Shown here in pieces: positions 25,901-33,446 of a stretch of 33,446 nucleotides of DNA (the first letter of the stretch is position 1; each line of letters starts with the position of its first letter). Under the pieces are notes generated by a model that worked only from the letters and a program-made list of their open reading frames with translations, searched no databases and was not told the origin of the DNA. Source of the stretch: Parashewanella hymeniacidonis. GTDB taxonomy: Bacteria; Pseudomonadota; Gammaproteobacteria; Enterobacterales; Shewanellaceae. A program made the position numbers and the translations under genes. The stretch spans positions 1 to 33,446 of the forward strand of contig NZ_JAFEUN010000051.1 of assembly GCF_016900895.1 (NCBI RefSeq), in the 5' to 3' direction.

Positions 25901-26809
25901 TGCTGTGTCACGGATCTCTCGCTCACCATTCATGAAGATCAAAATGTCCCCCAGTCCTTCAGACATGAGTTCTTCTACGGCTGCGAAAATACCTTCAGTT
26001 AAATCTAAATCTTGGGAACCATCACGAACTAAAGGTTGGTAACGGGTTTCAACTGGATAGGTTCTTCCAGAAACTTCAATGACTGGCGCATTACTAAAAT
26101 GTTGGGAGAAACGCTCTACATCAATGGTTGCAGAAGTAATGATGACTTTTAAATCACGGCGTTTTTTTAGAATTTCTTTTAAGTAACCTAGGATAAAGTC
26201 GATATTTAAACTTCGCTCATGCGCTTCGTCGATGATTAACGTATCGTATTGATTAAGAAACTTATCTGAAGAGAGCTCGGCAAGTAAAATACCATCCGTC
26301 ATCAATTTAACGTAACTGGTCTCTTTTATTGAATCTGAGAAACGAACTTTAAAGCCAACGGCTTCACCTAATGGTGTATTAATTTCTTCAGCTATGCGGG
26401 TAGCAACAGAGCGTGCTGCTAAACGTCTTGGCTGAGTATGTCCAATCAGTCCTCTACTCCCTAACCCCAAATCTAAACATATTTTTGGAAGCTGCGTTGT
26501 TTTACCTGAACCGGTTTCACCAGCAATAATGACAACTTGATTGTTGGCAATAGCTTCTGCAATGTCATCTCGTTTTTGAGATACGGGTAATGCATCTGGG
26601 TAAGAGATTTGTGGACGCTTCTCGCGACGTTCATCTGCTTTTTCTTTCGCTAACTGTGCGGCTTCAGCAAGTTGATTAAGCTCCTGCTGTTTTTTATGAG
26701 AATCAGGTTGCTTCTTTAAACGAAACAAACGGCGTCTGATTTTTGCCGTATCAAGCATGAAACCTTGATTAAGGTACTGGTGAGAAAGAAAGTCTGTTGC
26801 CGAACCCAA
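22925..26809 (-). CDS. hrpA: HrpA, DEAH-box ATP-dependent RNA helicase
   Basis: HrpA is a large DEAH/RHA helicase; in E. coli it helps rescue stalled or collided ribosomes and process certain fimbrial mRNAs. It has 1294 residues (E. coli 1300). Motif I is GETGSGKT at 97-104, motif II DEAH at 194-197, motif III SAT in ITSATID and motif VI QRQGRCGRVGPG. Winged-helix, ratchet and OB regions follow, then the long C-terminal domain specific to bacterial HrpA. Gene length and composition are normal. It is divergent from tamA. Confidence 0.96.
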   Translation of the reverse strand: MGSATDFLSHQYLNQGFMLDTAKIRRRLFRLKKQPDSHKKQQELNQLAEAAQLAKEKADERREKRPQISYPDALPVSQKRDDIAEAIANNQVVIIAGETGSGKTTQLPKICLDLGLGSRGLIGHTQPRRLAARSVATRIAEEINTPLGEAVGFKVRFSDSIKETSYVKLMTDGILLAELSSDKFLNQYDTLIIDEAHERSLNIDFILGYLKEILKKRRDLKVIITSATIDVERFSQHFSNAPVIEVSGRTYPVETRYQPLVRDGSQDLDLTEGIFAAVEELMSEGLGDILIFMNGEREIRDTAEQLNKQRYRDTEILPLYARLSYGEQSKVFKSHVGRRIVLATNVAETSLTVPGIRYVIDPGTARISRYSYRTKVQRLPIEPISQASANQRQGRCGRVGPGICIRLYDEQDFLNRPEFTDPEILRTNLASVILKMLSIGLGDIGGFPFIQPPDERHIKDGFLLLEELTAVSKTNGQLKLTHLGRELAQLPVDPRLARMVIESKKLGCLQQVMVIAAGLSIQDPRERPLEKQQAADEAHSKYIDKESDFVAWLNLWTHIKELQKEYSASQFRKKCKAEYLAYLRIREWQDLYAQLRQAVHDLKWKLNEGNTETEYDSLHQSILSGLLSHIGFKAENNEYLGARNRKFFIFPGSPLAKKGPKWVMAAELTETSRLFARTCAKINPDWIESLGGHLIKRNYNEPHFEAKQGSVVAFENQVLYGLTTVHKRKIQFGKIKPVEAREIFIRSALADGEFRTKEPFFVHNQQQLEQIEQLEHKSRRRDILVDEQVLVDFYEPLIPNNIYSSATLYKWWNTEKSENPKLLHFDPEMLYKRDADHVSTLDFPDNWIQGNLTLPISYQFEPGNEDDGVSIHIPVALLNQIEDRDFDWLVPGLRTEKCIALIKSLPKTLRRNFVPAPDYAQACIQAMKPFEMDLLSSLCKQLLRMSGVKISAADFEINQLTPHLIANFKIEDHNGKLIDQSRDLVSLQNKLQGKVKQAIRKVADSGIEKEKIESWNFGVLPKQFQQKRGNFEVKAFPALVDNKDSVAIKLFDNENQANQANRVGLRRLLLLNIPSPVKHLQQKLPNKAKLSMYFNPFGQVNILIEDIINAAVQQLLDEKQLDVRNEDDFNSARDWVRAELNTTAEKIALQAEQILTLHQKIKKRIKGKISLDIAFAMSDIQAHLDRLIFKGFVEASGWQRLPDLNRYLKAIENRLDKLPVDPTRDRLQMHSINKVEQALEAQLMKVPKLASIPEELQEAKWMIEEYRVSCFAQVLGTKYPISEKRILVKLGLTK

Positions 26810-26839
26810 AATGAAAACCTAACTTCAAAAATAAAGTAG

Positions 26840-26871
26840 CTGATATTATCAATATTTCAGCAAAATATCAG
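26840..26871. promoter_or_regulatory. inverted repeat in the hrpA-tamA intergenic region
   Basis: CTGATATT at 26840-26847 and AATATCAG at 26864-26871 are perfect complements 16 bp apart, in the 88-bp space between divergent hrpA and tamA. TAAAAT at 26874-26879 could be a -10 for tamA. It may be an operator for either gene; I cannot name the regulator. Confidence 0.35.
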
Positions 26872-26897
26872 GCTAAAATGGTTATTTTGCTTGCAGG

Positions 26898-28796
26898 GTG
26901 AACGATTCCTTACCACAATGTGTCTTATGTAGAGTAAAGGCTATAAAAGTAAGACAGAGATTGAAAAAAATTCTTTATTTATCATTGTGTTTTTTGCTTT
27001 TTACGCCATCGTTTTGGGCGCATGCGATTTCTAATGATTTAATCCAGGTAAAAATAACAGGTGTTGGGTCTAAACTCCGACAAAATATTATTGCTCACCT
27101 AGGGCAGCTGCCCAAATCTAAGTCTCAACGACATGCGTTCATATTTAATGCAAAAACAAACATAAATGATGCTTTAGAAAGTGTCGGTTATTATCAATCA
27201 TCACTGGCCGTTAACTTAACTCGTGCGAGTCACTCTGCTTGGGTTTATGAAATCAGTATTGCATTAAACGATCCTATTATAGTTAAAGACGTTGATATAA
27301 AAGTAGACGGTTCTCTCGCTTCAGAAGCAGCATATGCAAAATGGTTTTCACTGATACCAATAAAAATTGGCGATCGATTAAATCATGGTCGTTATGAAAC
27401 CACAAAATCACAACTTATTGGTTTGGCATTAGAAAATGGATTTTTTAATGCTTCATATAAACAGTCTCAAATTCAAATCAATCGCATCACAAAATCTGCA
27501 TCCATAGTCCTACATTTCAAGTCAGGTGATCGTTTTAAGTTTGGCCAAGTCGATTTTGTAGGAAGTGACTTAGATAAAACCTTGCTACACGAGTTAGTGC
27601 CGTTTGAGCATGAGAGCTATTATTCAACAGATAAAATTTCTGAATTCAGTTCCATTTTAAGCCAAACTGGTTATTTCCGTTCAATCAAAGTGTTACCTAA
27701 GCTTAATGAAAGTGAGAATGAAGTTGTACCGATAAAGGTAGAAACTCAAAACCGTGCTCCTCACTCTATTGAAGTGGGTTTGGGTGCGGATTTTGGGAGT
27801 TCGAGTGAACGTGAACTTGAGCCAAGAGTACGGCTTACTTGGCATACCCCTCAAATAAATAGGCACGGTCATTCTCAACAAACTTCATTTGAGTGGTCAA
27901 GAGAAAGACCAAAGTTACGTACGACATATACAATCCCTTTAAGTCACCCGATAAATGATCAATTAAAAATTCAAGTTGGATTAATCAGAGATAAGTATGG
28001 CGTCACACAAAAATTCGATACTAAAGATGGCGATTTTAGAACATCAGGGAAACTTGAGTCAGAGCAATTTTTATATGGTGCGGCGAGGCAACAAATTTTT
28101 AAAAATAATTGGATTATGAGCTACTCGATTAAATCGTTAAAAGAAGTATATACCCAAGAAGATATGGAATATTCACCATTATATTATTTATTAGGGCTGT
28201 CATTTTCGAGAACAATCAGAAGCGATGATTCGCTTGACCCAAAGTCTGGTTTTCGGCAAGACTATCATTTTGAATATGCTGACAAATACCTCGGTTCAGC
28301 CATACGTTTAGCAAAGCTTGAGGCAAGTTATAAATGGATTGTTACACCAATAGAGCGACATAGATTTGTATCAAGACTCGATTTAGGCGTTAATATTGCA
28401 ACAAGTGATCAGCTTGCTTTAATTCCTCCTTCTCTGAGATATTTTGCAGGAGGGGACCAAAGTATTCGTGGATATGGCTTTCAAGAGCTTGGTCCATACC
28501 GTGACTATATTATTGACGGACAAAAATACCGACAAGTAATAGGAGGTAGATATTTAGCGGTAGCAAGTGTTGAATATCAATATTATTTAACACCAAAATG
28601 GCGTATTGCTACATTTGTGGATGCAGGTAATGCTTATGATTTAAGCCAGTTTAAACCGCTGGTATCAACAGGATTGGGGATACATTGGATTTCTCCAGTA
28701 GGACCAATCAGACTCAATTTAGGTGTTGGTGTAAATAATAATAATACTGCTAAAACGCCATGGCGAATCCACTTAACTATGGGGTCAGAGCTATGA
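26898..28796 (+). CDS. tamA: TamA, outer-membrane BamA-family translocation/assembly protein
   Basis: TamA is an Omp85-family barrel that works with TamB to insert or supply outer-membrane components. The mature protein has three POTRA domains (about 50-290; for example IQVKITGVGSKLRQN, FNAKTNINDALESVGYYQ and VDFVGSDLDKTLLHELVPF) and a 16-strand barrel with the L6 motif IRGYGF in RYFAGGDQSIRGYGF. The start given is a GTG without a clear ribosome site. A TTG at 26961 would give a cleaner signal peptide (LKKILYLSLCFLLFTPSFWAHA), so the true start is uncertain. Its stop overlaps the tamB start (ATGA at 28793). Confidence 0.92.
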   Translation: MNDSLPQCVLCRVKAIKVRQRLKKILYLSLCFLLFTPSFWAHAISNDLIQVKITGVGSKLRQNIIAHLGQLPKSKSQRHAFIFNAKTNINDALESVGYYQSSLAVNLTRASHSAWVYEISIALNDPIIVKDVDIKVDGSLASEAAYAKWFSLIPIKIGDRLNHGRYETTKSQLIGLALENGFFNASYKQSQIQINRITKSASIVLHFKSGDRFKFGQVDFVGSDLDKTLLHELVPFEHESYYSTDKISEFSSILSQTGYFRSIKVLPKLNESENEVVPIKVETQNRAPHSIEVGLGADFGSSSERELEPRVRLTWHTPQINRHGHSQQTSFEWSRERPKLRTTYTIPLSHPINDQLKIQVGLIRDKYGVTQKFDTKDGDFRTSGKLESEQFLYGAARQQIFKNNWIMSYSIKSLKEVYTQEDMEYSPLYYLLGLSFSRTIRSDDSLDPKSGFRQDYHFEYADKYLGSAIRLAKLEASYKWIVTPIERHRFVSRLDLGVNIATSDQLALIPPSLRYFAGGDQSIRGYGFQELGPYRDYIIDGQKYRQVIGGRYLAVASVEYQYYLTPKWRIATFVDAGNAYDLSQFKPLVSTGLGIHWISPVGPIRLNLGVGVNNNNTAKTPWRIHLTMGSEL

Positions 28797-31700
28797 CACT
28801 GACACTCAAAAGTGCTTTAAGGTTTTTTATCTATTTCCCTGTAGTTATCTTAGTGCTGCTTGCTTTAGCTATTGGTACACCAGTGGGCAGTAGAGTTACT
28901 ATATTCGTAGTACAAGCACTCATCCCAAGTGTTTCTATTGACTATGACAGTGGTACGTTAAATAAGAATATTAAACTAAAGAGTTTTACTTTAGACACTC
29001 ACGCAGTAAAAGTCGTTGCTAAACAATTGAGTTTAGATTGGAATCCAATTTGTTACTTACACAATCAACTTTGTATCAATGACTTAAAAGCAGAAATGGT
29101 TGATGTTAACGTCAAAGCAGTGAAAGCTGATGACCAACCAGATCAGACTAGTATATCTTCATCTAATAATGGTTTTCCTTTACCTTTTACACTATCAAAC
29201 CGGAACTCACATTTAAAAAATGTGTCTGTGAGTGTAGGAAGACAACTTTACAAAGCGGATATTTTACAATTTAAAGGCAATTGGGACAAACAAGGGTTAA
29301 ACATTGCAGAACTCACAACAGTTGGCTTTGCAATGTCTGGTGTATGGCAAAAAGAACCACAAATCCAATCGACTGAAGCTCGAACATCTACGCAACGTCA
29401 ATTTTTGCCTACGGTGAATCTACCTTTTCCAATTTTTATTCAAAAAGGTGCTTTAGTTGATAGCAATCTCGAGTTGGATAGTACGCCTTTTACCTTTAAA
29501 CGGATCGACATAAAGAGAGGTAATTGGGTTGGTACAAAACTCGAATTACAAAGCATTGATGTCATCCATGCTGGTCTTCGCACTCAAATATCCGGTTCAC
29601 TAGACTTTAAGAAGCGCTACCCTACTGATTTTAAAGCATCATTAAGTGTGTTAGAGCCATTAAATATACACCAATCACCATTGAGCGCTTTGCACTCTTT
29701 ATCTCAAGTTAAACAACAAGATGTGAGTTTTTCAGTCAAAGATGACTTTTCAAGTCTTTCAATACTTGGTGATACGCACGGCCAAATCAATTCCAACTTT
29801 ACAGCAAATCTTAACCTCATTGATCTCGATGCACCCAGCATGGTAGATATAGAAGGTTTGACGGGTAATTGGTCAATACCCCAAGGAAAGTTATCAGCAA
29901 GTAATGTTTCTATAAAGATTGATGGAACAATTCACTCGGCTAAATTCGATGTTAATGGGCTTATTGATTCTCCTTACATTCCTAAGCTTAAGATAAATGG
30001 GAACGCAACAATTGATAACCGAGGTGTTTCTGGCGTTAATCTTCATGCGCACTCTCCATCGGGGAATGTAGTGCTCATGGGAAATCTTAAGTGGAATGAT
30101 GGAGTTGAATGGAATTTAAACAGCGAGTTTAGAGCATTACAAGTTAAACAGTTTGGCGATCACTTTACACAAGAATTACCTTCTATAGTACTCAACGGTA
30201 CATTAGTGACTGATGCTGCGTTCAAAAAGAAAGAGTGGCACCTTAACATCAATCACTCTGACTTAACGGGTAAATTGAAGGGACAACCTCTACATATCAG
30301 TGGCAAAATTAATGTTGATTCAAACTATAGAGTTGATGCTGATAACTTCGAAGCGAAGGCTCTAGGCTCTGAAATATATTTAACTAAAAATACACAGACA
30401 AATAAACTTAGCGGCAAATTAATGTCTGAAAACCTTGGCGCATTCATACCAACATTACGTGGAAAATTAAGTTCTGTATTCACAGTTAACAATTCAAATG
30501 AGTCGCCATCTTTATGGCACAAAAGCGAAATAACAAATCTCAATTATGGCAATGATTTGCAGAGCAAGGAGGTTCAAATCAGTGGTCGTGTTGAACCTAA
30601 AACAATGGCTGTGCATGGTACCAAAATAAAGGTGAAGGCTTTAAGTGTATATAGTGTTGCAATCCGAAATTTATATCTGGGTTTAGATGGCAATCTAAAG
30701 TCAATAAAAGCGGTACTTAAAACCAAAGGAAAGGCAAACGTTAATGCAGAATTCTATACCAAACTGAATAAAGACAATTTAAATATCACTATCCCAGCCC
30801 TAACAATAAAAAATAAATCATCTGTTTGGCAGCTTAACAAAACAATCGACTTTAATTTTAACACGAACAGTAAACTTGGACGCCTTAGCCCATTTTGCTT
30901 AAATAAAGACCGAGAGTATTTCTGCTCCAAAGGTAATGCTCAACTTGGCAAGAATGGACTGCTGAACCTTCAATATAGTGGCTCTGCAGATGACGTATTT
31001 CATGCATTCCTTCCAAAACACCTCTCTATAAAAGGGAAGCTTAACGCACAAGCAAATGCTCAATGGAGCAATTTTACGAAGCCAATTGCAAAGCTCGACG
31101 TGTCTTTTCCTGCAGGCCAAATGGTGTTATATCCAAGCAGGAAAGTACCAAGTGTATTTCCATATCAACGCGTTAATTTTAATGCAAAACTGGATAATCA
31201 ATGGCTCACAATAAAAAGTAAGCTACAAGCAGACAGTTATGCACACTGGCTTGCTGACTTTTCTGTTTCAGTAAAGCCTGCGCGCACCTTAAAAGGTTAC
31301 ATTAATTTATCGAGTATTCGATTATCCCCTCTTGCAGAGTTATTCCCTATATTTTCGATATTAGATGGGCAGGTTGATTCAAACATAAAGTTTAGTGGCA
31401 ACTTGCATAAGCCAATAATAAATGGCGCTATCAAATTAACAAAAGGCGAAGTTGCGTTTATTAAAAACCCAACGAACTTTCACGATATTTTAATGAATCT
31501 AACACTCGATAATGACAGAGCATTGATTGATGCGAATTGGAGCATGAATAAAGGCAAAGCAAATCTTTCCGGAAATTTATCATGGCCTGACGGAAGGTTA
31601 TTAGGCGAACTCAATATCACGGGTAAACATCTTACTGCAATTGAACCACCGCTTGCCATTCTGACTGTCTCACCAAAAGTCAACATAAAACTCAAAGATA

Positions 31701-32587
31701 AGAATATAAGGATAGCTGGAAATATTGACGTTACAGGTGGGGATATAACAATATCACCATTGCCGAAACAAGGTGTTCCATTGTCGCAAGATGTCGTTTT
31801 CACGGATAACGAAAGCACAGTAAAACAAGAATCTCCAATTAATATTTCAAGTGATCTGAATATTAACGTCAGTAATAGTCTAAAAATCAGTGGCTCAGGA
31901 TTAACCGGTAATCTTGGGGGCCAATTATCGCTTAGCCAAGAAACAGGTTCTCAGCCGCTCATGTTTGGTAATATTAAAGTACAAAATGGTAATTATCGAT
32001 TCCTAGGGCAAACACTGAATATACAAAAAGGAGGCTTAGAATTTGTCGGACCGTTGAATAATCCATCACTGGATATTGAAGCAGTTAAAGATATTTCAGA
32101 TCAGGATGTTACCGTAGGAGTTAAAGTTACTGGCACTGTAAATAGACCCAAAATTACATTATTTTCAAACCCTACTCTAGAGCAGGCTGAAATTGTGTCT
32201 TATCTACTTCAAGGGCGGGGTTTTGATAGTACAAACGGTGAAGAGCAACAAAACAATAATAATGCGTTATTATTGAGCGCTGCATTAACATTAGGTGCAC
32301 AGGCTGGTGATAACAATCCATTGGCTGCAGTCGGTGATACAGCTGAAAGCTTGGCTCAAAAACTCGGTGTCTCAAATGTTCAATTGAACGCAAACGATGA
32401 TGGAAAGGTGGCAATCAGTGGCTATATTGGTGACCGACTACTATTAAAATATGGCTATGGTGTCTTCGATCCTGGCTATGAACTTACAGTAAGATATTAC
32501 TTATTATCAAAACTCTACTTAGAAACAGTCTCTAGTGCTATCGGCCAGTCATTGGATATTTACTATCGATTTGATATAGGAAATTAG
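28793..32587 (+). CDS. tamB: TamB, inner-membrane translocation/assembly module protein
   Basis: TamB is a long periplasm-spanning protein anchored in the inner membrane. TamB/AsmA-like proteins form a hydrophobic groove and are implicated in moving phospholipids to the outer membrane. From the ATG at 28793 it has 1264 residues (E. coli 1259). It has one N-terminal helix (LRFFIYFPVVILVLLALAI), a long run of beta-strand repeats, and the conserved C-terminal TamB domain (QGNYRFLG-like NGNYRFLGQTLNIQKGG, PTLEQAEIVSYLLQGRG, LGDRLLLKYGYGVF-like segment). An earlier in-frame ATG at 28760 lies in tamA; the four-base ATGA overlap favours 28793. Confidence 0.95.
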   Translation: MTLTLKSALRFFIYFPVVILVLLALAIGTPVGSRVTIFVVQALIPSVSIDYDSGTLNKNIKLKSFTLDTHAVKVVAKQLSLDWNPICYLHNQLCINDLKAEMVDVNVKAVKADDQPDQTSISSSNNGFPLPFTLSNRNSHLKNVSVSVGRQLYKADILQFKGNWDKQGLNIAELTTVGFAMSGVWQKEPQIQSTEARTSTQRQFLPTVNLPFPIFIQKGALVDSNLELDSTPFTFKRIDIKRGNWVGTKLELQSIDVIHAGLRTQISGSLDFKKRYPTDFKASLSVLEPLNIHQSPLSALHSLSQVKQQDVSFSVKDDFSSLSILGDTHGQINSNFTANLNLIDLDAPSMVDIEGLTGNWSIPQGKLSASNVSIKIDGTIHSAKFDVNGLIDSPYIPKLKINGNATIDNRGVSGVNLHAHSPSGNVVLMGNLKWNDGVEWNLNSEFRALQVKQFGDHFTQELPSIVLNGTLVTDAAFKKKEWHLNINHSDLTGKLKGQPLHISGKINVDSNYRVDADNFEAKALGSEIYLTKNTQTNKLSGKLMSENLGAFIPTLRGKLSSVFTVNNSNESPSLWHKSEITNLNYGNDLQSKEVQISGRVEPKTMAVHGTKIKVKALSVYSVAIRNLYLGLDGNLKSIKAVLKTKGKANVNAEFYTKLNKDNLNITIPALTIKNKSSVWQLNKTIDFNFNTNSKLGRLSPFCLNKDREYFCSKGNAQLGKNGLLNLQYSGSADDVFHAFLPKHLSIKGKLNAQANAQWSNFTKPIAKLDVSFPAGQMVLYPSRKVPSVFPYQRVNFNAKLDNQWLTIKSKLQADSYAHWLADFSVSVKPARTLKGYINLSSIRLSPLAELFPIFSILDGQVDSNIKFSGNLHKPIINGAIKLTKGEVAFIKNPTNFHDILMNLTLDNDRALIDANWSMNKGKANLSGNLSWPDGRLLGELNITGKHLTAIEPPLAILTVSPKVNIKLKDKNIRIAGNIDVTGGDITISPLPKQGVPLSQDVVFTDNESTVKQESPINISSDLNINVSNSLKISGSGLTGNLGGQLSLSQETGSQPLMFGNIKVQNGNYRFLGQTLNIQKGGLEFVGPLNNPSLDIEAVKDISDQDVTVGVKVTGTVNRPKITLFSNPTLEQAEIVSYLLQGRGFDSTNGEEQQNNNNALLLSAALTLGAQAGDNNPLAAVGDTAESLAQKLGVSNVQLNANDDGKVAISGYIGDRLLLKYGYGVFDPGYELTVRYYLLSKLYLETVSSAIGQSLDIYYRFDIGN

Positions 32588-32871
32588 TTTTCTTCTAATT
32601 TCATTATTTTATTAGGTATTAAAGTATATCGGAACATTTTATCCCTGTTAAACACGTATGATTTTTACCAACATCCAATATGAACAGGTAAATATGGGAT
32701 TCTATAACCTGGCAACCTGTTCGGGCTGACTATACCTGTGAAAACCTGAGTATGGGACGTTATGTATGTCGAAATACTCAGCCTGAATTACCGCATGACG
32801 CCAAAATTTGAAAAAAATGATAGAGAACTTGAGCCAATATTGAAAGGTCAGCTATTAAATATTTACAGTAC
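32588..32871. other. structured gene-free region between tamB and rplY
   Basis: No sizeable gene is present. Two hairpins are visible: GAACAGGT (32682-32689) with ACCTGTTC (32715-32722), and CTGAGTAT (32746-32753) with ATACTCAG (32774-32781). ACCTG occurs four times (32707, 32715, 32734, 32744), so the first stem has alternative partners. TATGGGA occurs twice. A 41-codon frame (ATG 32762, stop 32885-32887) ends in the rplY terminator and looks accidental. The region may encode a small RNA or be a decayed repeat. Confidence 0.45.
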
Positions 32872-32896
32872 AAAAAAAGCGCCATAAGGCGCTTTT
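32872..32896 (-). terminator. Rho-independent terminator of rplY
   Basis: AAAAGCGCC (32875-32883) and GGCGCTTTT (32888-32896) form a perfect 9-bp stem with a 4-nt loop. On the minus strand it runs into seven T, 18 bp after the rplY stop. Confidence 0.92.
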
Positions 32897-32914
32897 ACAA
32901 ATTAGCTCAGTTGA

Positions 32915-33202
32915 TTAAGCAAATTTGAAGTCAACGTGTTCAATTTGTGGCTTGAACGAGTGACGTTGCATAGCTTGAACACGTACTTTAACGTCTTTAC
33001 CATCTAAATTGATAGTTAGATCGCTAGAGTAGAAATCATCGTTATCTTGGATGTTGATGATATCTTTGTGTGCGAAAACGATTGAAACTGCATCATGGCC
33101 TTTACCATAGATAACTGCAGGAACTTTACCCTCGTGACGTAGGCGGCGGCTCGAACCTTTCCCTAAATCAGAACGGGTTTGTGCAACTAGTGTGTAAGAC
33201 AT
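32915..33202 (-). CDS. rplY: Ribosomal protein bL25
   Basis: bL25 binds loop E of 5S rRNA in the large ribosomal subunit. The 95-residue protein is the single-domain form of enterobacteria (E. coli 94), without the C-terminal extension of the CTC/TL5 type. Key motifs are [24 protein letters not shown] near the N-terminus (read as two parts, [13 protein letters not shown] and GKVPAVIYG) and the C-terminal HVDF. It is a single-gene unit with its own promoter and terminator; in E. coli L25 controls its own synthesis. Confidence 0.96.
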   Translation of the reverse strand: MSYTLVAQTRSDLGKGSSRRLRHEGKVPAVIYGKGHDAVSIVFAHKDIINIQDNDDFYSSDLTINLDGKDVKVRVQAMQRHSFKPQIEHVDFKFA

Positions 33203-33305
33203 ATTTTTCTCACTTTTTTCTTCAAATTAAAATTAAGAGCAGTACCTCGACCAGTTCTACCCCATGAAAGCCGACGGATTATAACATAGACCTATAACTA
33301 ATCAA
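33203..33305 (-). promoter_or_regulatory. rplY promoter and leader
   Basis: On the minus strand TTGATT (33300-33305) and a perfect TATAAT (33278-33283) lie 16 bp apart, so transcription should start near 33271 and give a leader of about 70 nt. The leader contains GGGGTAGAACTGG and GTCGAGGTACTGC, which have some likeness to the two strands of 5S loop E (GGUAG, CGAG-GUA). E. coli rplY is autoregulated through its leader; a similar mechanism here is inference. Confidence 0.55.
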
Positions 33306-33446
33306 TCAACATAGCTCTATTGCCAGCAAATCTCGGTCAATTTAGTTTCACTGTCGCTTTATGTCAATTATCTAATATAATCGGCTACAGTATCAATGTC
33401 TCCAGCGTATTGCTTTTCTTCAAAGCAGCCGCAAGCCTACGTAATT
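33306..33446. other. unassigned end of the window
   Basis: No supported gene. On the minus strand a short frame ending in TAA at 33368-33370 reads like protein (CFEEKQYAGDIDTVADYIR), but a TAG at 33437-33439 interrupts it before any start codon. It may be a degraded gene end, or chance. Confidence 0.3.

Noticed and set aside
32762-32887. 41-codon open frame before rplY
   Set aside because: No recognisable protein features; it overlaps one hairpin and ends inside the rplY terminator stem.
33368-33439. minus-strand coding-like fragment at the window end
   Set aside because: An in-frame TAG precedes it and there is no start codon; too short to identify.
1-33446. CRISPR arrays, tRNA or rRNA genes, insertion sequences
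   Set aside because: No regularly spaced repeats, no cloverleaf or rRNA sequence, and no transposase gene with terminal inverted repeats were seen on either strand.

Overview
The window looks like the chromosome of a low-GC marine gammaproteobacterium of the Alteromonadales (Colwellia/Psychrosphaera/Thalassotalea/Shewanella-like). The reasons are the gene order ccoNOQP - fixH - ccoI - ccoS - TauE/SafE - fnr - uspE - ttcA, a polyamine operon using a eukaryotic-type AdoMet decarboxylase, and proteins of typical gammaproteobacterial type (HrpA, TamA/TamB, single-domain L25). Genus is inference only.

Layout. 1-366: the end of an unidentified gene and a start-less relic of a PQQ-like beta-propeller protein. 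524-2192: LexA-controlled umuDC, encoding the SOS mutagenic polymerase V. 2500-3982: a tyrosine integrase on the minus strand; upstream of it lie a 10-6-10 inverted repeat and three short direct repeats that resemble an att site. 3998-4450: a divergent lipoprotein. 4496-12706: an FNR box, the cbb3-type cytochrome oxidase genes, their assembly genes, and FNR itself. This places the oxygen sensor next to the high-affinity oxidase it probably controls. 12845-14804: uspE and ttcA, with a terminator that abuts the ttcA start codon. 14861-19333 (minus): speA - AdoMetDC - speB - pdxH, which makes agmatine, putrescine and decarboxylated AdoMet and adds a PLP-supply enzyme. 19607-20440: a CvfB-like S1 protein. 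20487-22842 (minus): the most unusual unit. It holds a ribbon-helix-helix/AT-hook-like protein, an overlapping Cre-like tyrosine recombinase, a membrane-anchored tail-collar-domain protein, and a 34-bp loxP/rox-like palindrome 85 bp upstream of the first gene. 22925-26809 (minus): hrpA. 26898-32587: tamA-tamB outer-membrane assembly. 32588-32914: a gene-free stretch with two hairpins. 32915-33202 (minus): rplY with a probable leader.

The best candidate for an undescribed system is the Cre-like recombinase operon with its own lox-like site. Second is the umuDC-adjacent integrase with its att-like region. Everything rests on reading the sequence and remembered family knowledge; no database search was run.
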